A stretch of DNA of 37,010 bases from Clostridia bacterium. GTDB lineage: Bacteria; Bacillota; Peptococcia; Peptococcales; BICA1-8. The notes beneath the pieces are model-generated. The model was not told the DNA's origin, made no database searches, and worked only from the letters and a program-made list of their open reading frames with translations. The number at the start of each line of letters is the position of its first letter. Within the stretch, counting starts at the first letter, position 1. Where the stretch lies: NCBI GenBank assembly GCA_030154225.1, contig JASKKI010000018.1:1-37010 (forward strand), written 5' to 3'. The translations under genes were made by a program, and so were the position numbers. This document shows positions 32,347-37,010 of the stretch, piece by piece.

Positions 32347-34260
32347 TTATAATCCAAGCTCAGAACGTTTTTTATTAATATGTTCTGCAATAGACTGGGC
32401 AACTTCAGTAGGGTCATCACCTAAAGCAACTTTACCGCCAGTTAAGCCCTCTAAATCTTGTGTTAATAATTTAGCCAGTTCAGTACCACCGGTAACGGGA
32501 GGTATAGGAGATAAATGGGTATATAGGCCATAGGCAAGGGCAAATAAACCATCTATAGTTGCCTTTTGCTCCATCCACTCAGGGGCACTAACAGCAACAG
32601 GTAATTGGGATGAATCTACGCCTAAAGCATCAGCTATTGCCGTTACCAGCATAGAAATTCTTCCAGTATCAGTACAAGTTCCAAAAGGTAAAACCGGCGG
32701 AATACCTAATCCAGTACAGACTTCTCGCAATCCTTTTCCTGCATATTGTAGTGCATCCATATTACACATACCAGCAACTTCCAGTCCATGACAGCCACAT
32801 CCACCGGCTATAACTAAAATATCACGTTTTACAAGTTCTTTAACCAGATTAACAGTCATCCAATCATGGGGCCCATTTTTTAATGTTGTACAATTAACAA
32901 TAGCAACTACACCTTTAACCTTTCCTGCTTTAATTACTTCAAGTAAAGGATCTAATTTTCCTCCTAAAGCTTTTAAAACTGCTTCCGTAGAAAATCCTGC
33001 AATTGCTTTAGTTTTCTTTTGAGGGACATATGGTTTTACCTGTTCTTTTCTTACTGAAAAATTGGCCAAACCCCATTCTAACAATTTTTTGGCCATCTCT
33101 TCTGCTTCCGGTGGCTTATAATCCAGGTTTTTATCTACAAGAGGAATACGAACCAAGTCATTGACAGAAACAAGGGTAACTTTATATTTTTCTGCATAAG
33201 GAGCTAAGTAAGGTGGAGAGCAGTTTTCATCCATAGCAAATACATCTACTGTTCCTGTTGCCAATAACGGCTCAATTGCCAACCAATTCCCGATATGACC
33301 GGTAAAAACTTCATCCATTTCAAAACGCTGTAATATTTCCTGTCCTGTTTCTATCGAACCGATTACCCTAATTCCTTTTGCACCTATTTGTTTAGCTTTT
33401 TCCTGCCAATCTGGTTTTTTTGCTTCGTATATAGTTGCAATACCCATCCAGGGTTCATGTCCATTAAATACAATATTTACATAATCAGGGTCCATTACAC
33501 CCAAATCCATATCTACTTCATGGGGCATAGGAGTACCAAATAAGATATCCTGGCACATTTCCAAAGGTAATTGAGCACCATAGATACAAGCTATTCCCAA
33601 CCTCAGTGCCTTACGGGCAAGGGATATATAATCACCATCAACATTTGTTAAACAACTGGCTGTTGCATCTTTGATCTCATGCAAAACACCGGCAGGAAAG
33701 ATTGCTAAATCCTGCCAGACCTTTTGTCTTGCTTTAGGTGCAAAGGCTTGAATAACTCTACTTGGTTCTTGATAATCATTGGATAATTCTGCAATGAAAT
33801 AATTCGCTAGCTTTTCGGCATCTTTATTTATATCTCCTGAAGTTTCAATACCTAGCTTTTCACACATAAAGTACAGCTTATCTTTATCTGTAATCTTAAA
33901 TGGTGTTTTGCCCTGAGCAGTAGACCTCAAAGTACTGAAAGCTTCAAATGCGTGGTGAGTATATGTAGATGTTCCCATTACATTTCTTAGGAGCATATCT
34001 CGCATTGCCATGGCATCAGGCGTAATACCACAGGTACCTAGATTGGCTCCAGCTTTTTCAGAAATCCTACAAGGTCCGTTACTGCATAGTTGGCAACTGA
34101 CTCCAGCTTCACAAAAATTACAACGAATTTTATCCTGTGGATCAAACCTATCAAATACGTTGCTCATTCCATCAGGAACTAGTCTTTTTTCATACATTTC
34201 CTGTACAGAATCATGATAACTAATACGACCATCAATACGATGTGGAACTGGTTTACCCAT
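32347..34260 (-). CDS. CooS-family protein with altered active-site cluster (CooS-V/hybrid-cluster-like)
   Basis: 637 residues, AGGGAGG before ATG. The CODH scaffold is clear: B-cluster cysteines C56-x2-C59-x4-C64-x12-C77; C-cluster region with H268 (NGHEPW), C347 (DENCSPP), C457 (VNCTTL), C488 (GGCGC), C529 (GTCTDTGR) and K566 (MEQKA). The site of the cysteine usually found in GxCCTGNE instead reads GSIETGQE (301-308), so one canonical Ni,Fe-cluster ligand is missing and a Glu (E304) is close by. The D-cluster motif also differs (C47-x2-C50; S55 where the second Cys is expected). CooS-V of Carboxydothermus lacks the same cysteine, holds an Fe-S-O hybrid cluster and does not oxidise CO. No cooC, cooF or acs genes are adjacent. 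Confidence 0.9.
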   Translation of the reverse strand: MGKPVPHRIDGRISYHDSVQEMYEKRLVPDGMSNVFDRFDPQDKIRCNFCEAGVSCQLCSNGPCRISEKAGANLGTCGITPDAMAMRDMLLRNVMGTSTYTHHAFEAFSTLRSTAQGKTPFKITDKDKLYFMCEKLGIETSGDINKDAEKLANYFIAELSNDYQEPSRVIQAFAPKARQKVWQDLAIFPAGVLHEIKDATASCLTNVDGDYISLARKALRLGIACIYGAQLPLEMCQDILFGTPMPHEVDMDLGVMDPDYVNIVFNGHEPWMGIATIYEAKKPDWQEKAKQIGAKGIRVIGSIETGQEILQRFEMDEVFTGHIGNWLAIEPLLATGTVDVFAMDENCSPPYLAPYAEKYKVTLVSVNDLVRIPLVDKNLDYKPPEAEEMAKKLLEWGLANFSVRKEQVKPYVPQKKTKAIAGFSTEAVLKALGGKLDPLLEVIKAGKVKGVVAIVNCTTLKNGPHDWMTVNLVKELVKRDILVIAGGCGCHGLEVAGMCNMDALQYAGKGLREVCTGLGIPPVLPFGTCTDTGRISMLVTAIADALGVDSSQLPVAVSAPEWMEQKATIDGLFALAYGLYTHLSPIPPVTGGTELAKLLTQDLEGLTGGKVALGDDPTEVAQSIAEHINKKRSELGL

Positions 34261-34283
34261 AATTAACCCTCCCTTTTTCCCAT

Positions 34284-34402
34284 TTTGTCATTAGCATTTC
34301 CTACTAAAAAATCTATATTCATTTTAAAAAAAACAAAATGACGTTCCTGACTGAAGTTGTCATTGTTATTTTTCTCCAAAAAAAAACCTCATTTCTTGAG
34401 GA
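34284..34402 (-). promoter_or_regulatory. Upstream region of the CODH-like gene with repeated TGAC/GTCA elements
   Basis: AATGAC or its complement occurs three times (about 34288-34296, 34334-34340 and 34360-34367); two of them form an inverted repeat, and TGAC-N7-GTCA lies within it. A short hairpin CCTCA/TGAGG (34387-34401) followed by nine Ts ends whatever is transcribed from further upstream. These look like binding sites for a dimeric regulator; none is assigned. Confidence 0.35.
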
Positions 34403-34538
34403 TTATAAAACAAACCATTTTCAATACATTCTATTTACCAAGCATTCGCATAAATTAAGCAATGATACTTTTTTTCATTATTAAATTAAACTTTTCTTCC
34501 GGCGTTACTAACCCCTGGACAACAAACTGTTAATTTAC

Positions 34539-34890
34539 TTAAATCAAGTTCAGTTTTATAGAAATGAGTCGTACTTTCGGCTGAAAGGGATAAATAGGAT
34601 CAATAGATACTACACAGGCAATTTCATCATTATTTAAACAAATATAAGTTCCGTCAGGGTAAGGTACAATTATTAACTAAAATTAGTTACTACTTTATAT
34701 TTAAACAGTGTATCACCAGACTTCATTAGTATTTCATAAACTTCATGAGCTGGAATTGCCTCCTTATAGACCCTATCTGTAGTCATACCATTATAAACAT
34801 CTGCTATGGCGCAAATAGCTACCATTTCATAAATCTTGTCTCCTTTTAATCCCTGGGGACAAGTGGGAAGTTTCAATACAAAATCCCCTT
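34539..34890 (-). pseudogene. HD-GYP domain remnant
   Basis: The minus strand reads PQGLKGDKIYEMVAICAIAD and VYNGMTTDRVYKEAIPAHEV, the second half of an HD-GYP c-di-GMP phosphodiesterase domain, then stops at 34673. After a one-base frame change near 34675 it continues IVPYPDGTYICLNNDEIACV and VSIDPIYPFQPKVRLI, the usual tail of the family, to a stop at 34539. The N-terminal half with the HD and GYP residues is missing. Dead fragment. Confidence 0.82.
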
Positions 34891-35004
34891 TCAGAAAACG
34901 GTTAAATATTAATATATATTGATATTTATTTTACAAAAAAAGTGTTTTTCCCTGCTCTAATGGAAAAAAAGCAGAATTATAGATAATTTTCCAAATAAAT
35001 AAAA

Positions 35005-35033
35005 TAAAAAAAGAGGTTCTAAAACCTCTATTT
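35005..35033 (-). terminator. Terminator after the Cys-Leu-Leu tRNA cluster
   Basis: Stem AGAGGTT/AACCTCT (35012-35018/35023-35029) followed by a run of seven Ts on the minus strand. Confidence 0.88.
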
Positions 35034-35037
35034 CATG

Positions 35038-35126
35038 TGGTGCCGGGGACCGGAATCGAACCGGTACGGGCTTTTGGGCCCGCAGGATTTTAAGTCCTGT
35101 GCGTCTGCCAGTTCCGCCACCCCGGC
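35038..35126 (-). tRNA. tRNA-Leu (anticodon TAA), copy 2
   Basis: 89 bases with encoded CCA. Acceptor GCCGGGG/CCCCGGC, long variable arm (CGGGCCCAAAAGCCCG), anticodon loop CTTAAAA giving TAA. The mature sequence is identical to the copy at 35240-35328. Confidence 0.97.
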
Positions 35127-35239
35127 ATGTACATATTAAGTTTACTTACTTAGTATAGCAGCAACAACACTCTGTCGCAAGAGTTATTTTTTCTAATTAA
35201 ACAAAAATAAATTTTCAGCTTTTAGCTGAAAGTATTAAG

Positions 35240-35328
35240 TGGTGCCGGGGACCGGAATCGAACCGGTACGGGCTTTTGGGCCCGCAGGATTTTAAGTCCT
35301 GTGCGTCTGCCAGTTCCGCCACCCCGGC
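35240..35328 (-). tRNA. tRNA-Leu (anticodon TAA), copy 1
   Basis: 89 bases with encoded CCA, class II variable arm, anticodon TAA. Identical to the downstream copy; the spacer between them (about 113 bases) is not duplicated. Confidence 0.97.
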
Positions 35329-35335
35329 AACTTAA

Positions 35336-35410
35336 TGGAGGCGACACCCGGATTTGAACCGGGGAATAAAGGATTTGCAGTCCTCTGCCTTACCGCTTGG
35401 CTATGTCGCC
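35336..35410 (-). tRNA. tRNA-Cys (anticodon GCA)
   Basis: 75 bases with CCA. Acceptor GGCGACA/TGTCGCC, discriminator U typical of cysteine, anticodon loop CTGCAAA. It is the first tRNA of the cluster, 7 bases before tRNA-Leu. Confidence 0.97.
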
Positions 35411-35450
35411 ACATATTTATTCTTGTTATTCCCTTGTTGCGACAAAAATT

Positions 35451-35479
35451 ATTTTATCATGCAATCAATAAAGTGTCAA
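35451..35479 (-). promoter_or_regulatory. Promoter of the Cys-Leu-Leu cluster
   Basis: Minus strand TTGACA (35479-35474), 17-bp spacer, TAAAAT (35456-35451). Confidence 0.85.
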
Positions 35480-35500
35480 CAACCAAATAAAGTAAATTTA

Positions 35501-36382
35501 TTATATTATTAAACTTTTTATTTCTTGAAGTAATTCATTAGTTCCTGCTGCTATTATTTTAAATCTTATATCTCTTAAAAGGTCTTGGTTTTCTAAACAC
35601 TCAAATAAAAAATTACCGGAATATATTTCATTTCTATAATAAGGAATAATTTCCATAAATCCGCCTGCTGCTTTAATTAGAGCATACGGCTGACAAACAT
35701 CGGTAACTTTCAACCTTTTTCCATAACTAATATATGCATCATATTGTCCAGAAGTAACCTGACAAAGATCTAAAATTGTAGAACCTAATCTTCTTACCAA
35801 TATTTTCCAGGAAATGAGTTTCCCCCAACTATCCTCAAAATAATCCTTTTTATCTAAATCTAGTCCCACAACAGACGATTCTATAGACTTTAAAGTTGAA
35901 GCATGTAATTTGTGTTCAATTTGATTATTCTTATAGTATGCTCCTTTACCTCTTAATGAGTAATATGTATTAGATGAAAAGATTTCCCTTACTATACTAA
36001 TTTTAATAGCTTCCAATCCCTTAGTGGCCAATTCTGAAATAGAACCAATCCCCATAGAAATAACAAGCTGTGGATGGGGTGTAAACCATGGCCTCACATT
36101 GTTTGAACCATCAATAGGATCTAGTAGTAAGAAATACTTGGGATTAGAGCTTAATTTAACAATTCCTGTTTCTTCACTTATAATAATAGCCGGAAGATTT
36201 TCAGCTTTGATTAAATTAATAATTTTTTCATTGACTATATCATCTATACCTTTTTGCAAATCACCGGAGACATTAGTATAGTCATATTGTTTTAAAAATT
36301 TAGCTTGTGACTTATAGTAATTTTCTTGTATATAATTACTCACTTCATTGCAAATTTTTAATAAAAAATCTAGTTCCTGCAT
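35501..36382 (-). CDS. Inositol monophosphatase-family phosphatase
   Basis: 293 residues, AAGGAG upstream of ATG. Metal-site motifs: ISEETG (motif with the Glu), LLLDPIDGSNNVRPW (DPIDGS), and LKVTDVCQPYALIKAAGG (the WDxAA-type motif, here TDVCQPYAL). The fold covers inositol-1-phosphatase, type IV fructose-1,6-bisphosphatase and NADP phosphatase activities, all Mg-dependent and Li-sensitive. The protein is somewhat longer than typical SuhB and divergent in the last motif, so specificity is open. It is placed alone between two tRNA clusters, after a tRNA terminator. Confidence 0.85.
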   Translation of the reverse strand: MQELDFLLKICNEVSNYIQENYYKSQAKFLKQYDYTNVSGDLQKGIDDIVNEKIINLIKAENLPAIIISEETGIVKLSSNPKYFLLLDPIDGSNNVRPWFTPHPQLVISMGIGSISELATKGLEAIKISIVREIFSSNTYYSLRGKGAYYKNNQIEHKLHASTLKSIESSVVGLDLDKKDYFEDSWGKLISWKILVRRLGSTILDLCQVTSGQYDAYISYGKRLKVTDVCQPYALIKAAGGFMEIIPYYRNEIYSGNFLFECLENQDLLRDIRFKIIAAGTNELLQEIKSLII

Positions 36383-36453
36383 ATTTCAGTCTCCTTAACC
36401 CTTAATATAATCATTTGTGGATAAAGTTATATAGTTTCTGATACTATTATATA

Positions 36454-36477
36454 AAAAAGACTGGGTAAACCAGTCTC
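36454..36477 (-). terminator. Terminator after tRNA-Gly
   Basis: 7-bp stem AGACTGG/CCAGTCT (36458-36476) followed by a run of Ts on the minus strand; closes the Val-Asp-Phe-Gly cluster. Confidence 0.88.
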
Positions 36478-36480
36478 TAA

Positions 36481-36555
36481 TGGAGCGGAAGACGGGATTC
36501 GAACCCGCGACCCTCGCCTTGGCAAGGCGATGCTCTACCACTGAGCCACTTCCGC
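36481..36555 (-). tRNA. tRNA-Gly (anticodon GCC)
   Basis: 75 bases with CCA; acceptor GCGGAAG/CTTCCGC, anticodon loop TTGCCAA. Last tRNA of the four-gene cluster. Confidence 0.97.
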
Positions 36556-36560
36556 ATGTA

Positions 36561-36636
<76 letters not shown>

Positions 36637-36641
36637 AAATT

Positions 36642-36718
36642 TGGCGGAGCTGACGGGAATCGAACCCGCGATCTTCGGCGTGACAGGCCGACATGTTAAC
36701 CGCTACACCACAGCTCCC
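36642..36718 (-). tRNA. tRNA-Asp (anticodon GTC)
   Basis: 77 bases with CCA; acceptor GGAGCTG-type stem (5' end GGGAGCTG), anticodon loop CTGTCAC, discriminator G as expected for aspartate. Confidence 0.96.
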
Positions 36719-36760
36719 TACTAGAGGTTATATCCAACTTCTAACTTCTTACATCGTTTT

Positions 36761-36836
36761 TGGTGGGCGATGACAGGATCGAACTGCCGACCCCCTGCTT
36801 GTAAGGCAGGTGCTCTCCCAGCTGAGCTAATCGCCC
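36761..36836 (-). tRNA. tRNA-Val (anticodon TAC)
   Basis: 76 bases with CCA; acceptor GGGCGAT/ATCGCCC, anticodon loop CTTACAA. First tRNA of the cluster; complements the GAC isoacceptor at 8449-8525. Confidence 0.97.
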
Positions 36837-36858
36837 ACGTCTCTTACCGACAAAATTC

Positions 36859-36887
36859 ATTATACAAAATTTCAAAGCTATTGTCAA
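36859..36887 (-). promoter_or_regulatory. Promoter of the Val-Asp-Phe-Gly cluster
   Basis: Minus strand TTGACA (36887-36882), 17-bp spacer, TATAAT (36864-36859): full consensus, 23 bases before tRNA-Val. Nothing else is recognisable from 36888 to the window end. Confidence 0.92.
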
Positions 36888-37010
36888 AATGTTTTTTCTG
36901 GAAAATTAATATGGTTCATTGTAAAATTAAATGCAACAGGTAAAATGCATGTAAAAAAATAAACAACCATAGTGAGAAATCATGTATGATTTAGGTGTCT
37001 AGTCCAAACA

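Noticed and set aside
32347-34260. Plain annotation as an anaerobic CO dehydrogenase catalytic subunit.
   Set aside because: A required C-cluster cysteine is absent, so the standard activity should not be assumed.

Overview
The window looks like chromosome of an AT-rich, anaerobic, spore-forming Bacillota (Clostridia-like). Evidence: a thrS-infC-rpmI-rplT block preceded by the sporulation gene ytxC, a T-box leader, an L20-type leader, strong Shine-Dalgarno sites with many TTG/GTG starts, a formate-tetrahydrofolate ligase, a CODH-family protein and an ECF folate transporter component. The genus cannot be fixed from this sequence alone.

Layout. 1-8.4 kb (minus strand) is conserved core: ytxC, a DUF445 membrane protein, T-box, thrS, leader with attenuator, infC (ATT start), rpmI, rplT, then ktrB, a frameshifted ktrA and an RNA methyltransferase cut by the window edge. 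8.4-14 kb is accessory: a tRNA-Val unit with a broken 5' half-tRNA, a free-standing tRNA-His-like gene with C at position 33, a secreted beta-propeller protein, a long hairpin, two tiny membrane proteins, a soluble chemoreceptor, a patatin-like lipase behind a long structured leader, a small PD-(D/E)XK-like protein and a yyaL remnant.

14-24.7 kb holds the most interesting gene set: ilvD-like dehydratase, DUF1537 kinase, pdxA2-like dehydrogenase, LarA-type nickel racemase and panB-like hydroxymethyltransferase in one tight operon, next to aspC-like aminotransferase, folT, fhs and an IclR regulator. A 14-base motif is shared by the ilvD and iclR promoters. I read this as a candidate four-carbon hydroxy-acid (threonate/erythronate type) pathway: a kinase/PdxA2 branch to dihydroxyacetone phosphate, and a proposed dehydratase/PanB branch to pyruvate plus methylene-tetrahydrofolate, tied to folate one-carbon metabolism. 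The second branch is inference.

24.9-34.3 kb contains a putrescine-type aminotransferase with its own promoter, an operon of an AruI-like thiamine-diphosphate decarboxylase, a HisC-like aminotransferase and an OpuC-type betaine ABC transporter, and a CODH-like protein that lacks one canonical C-cluster cysteine. That makes it more like the deviant CooS-V hybrid-cluster enzymes than a true CO dehydrogenase. 34.5-37 kb has an HD-GYP remnant and two tRNA clusters (Val-Asp-Phe-Gly and Cys-Leu-Leu) separated by an inositol-monophosphatase-family gene.
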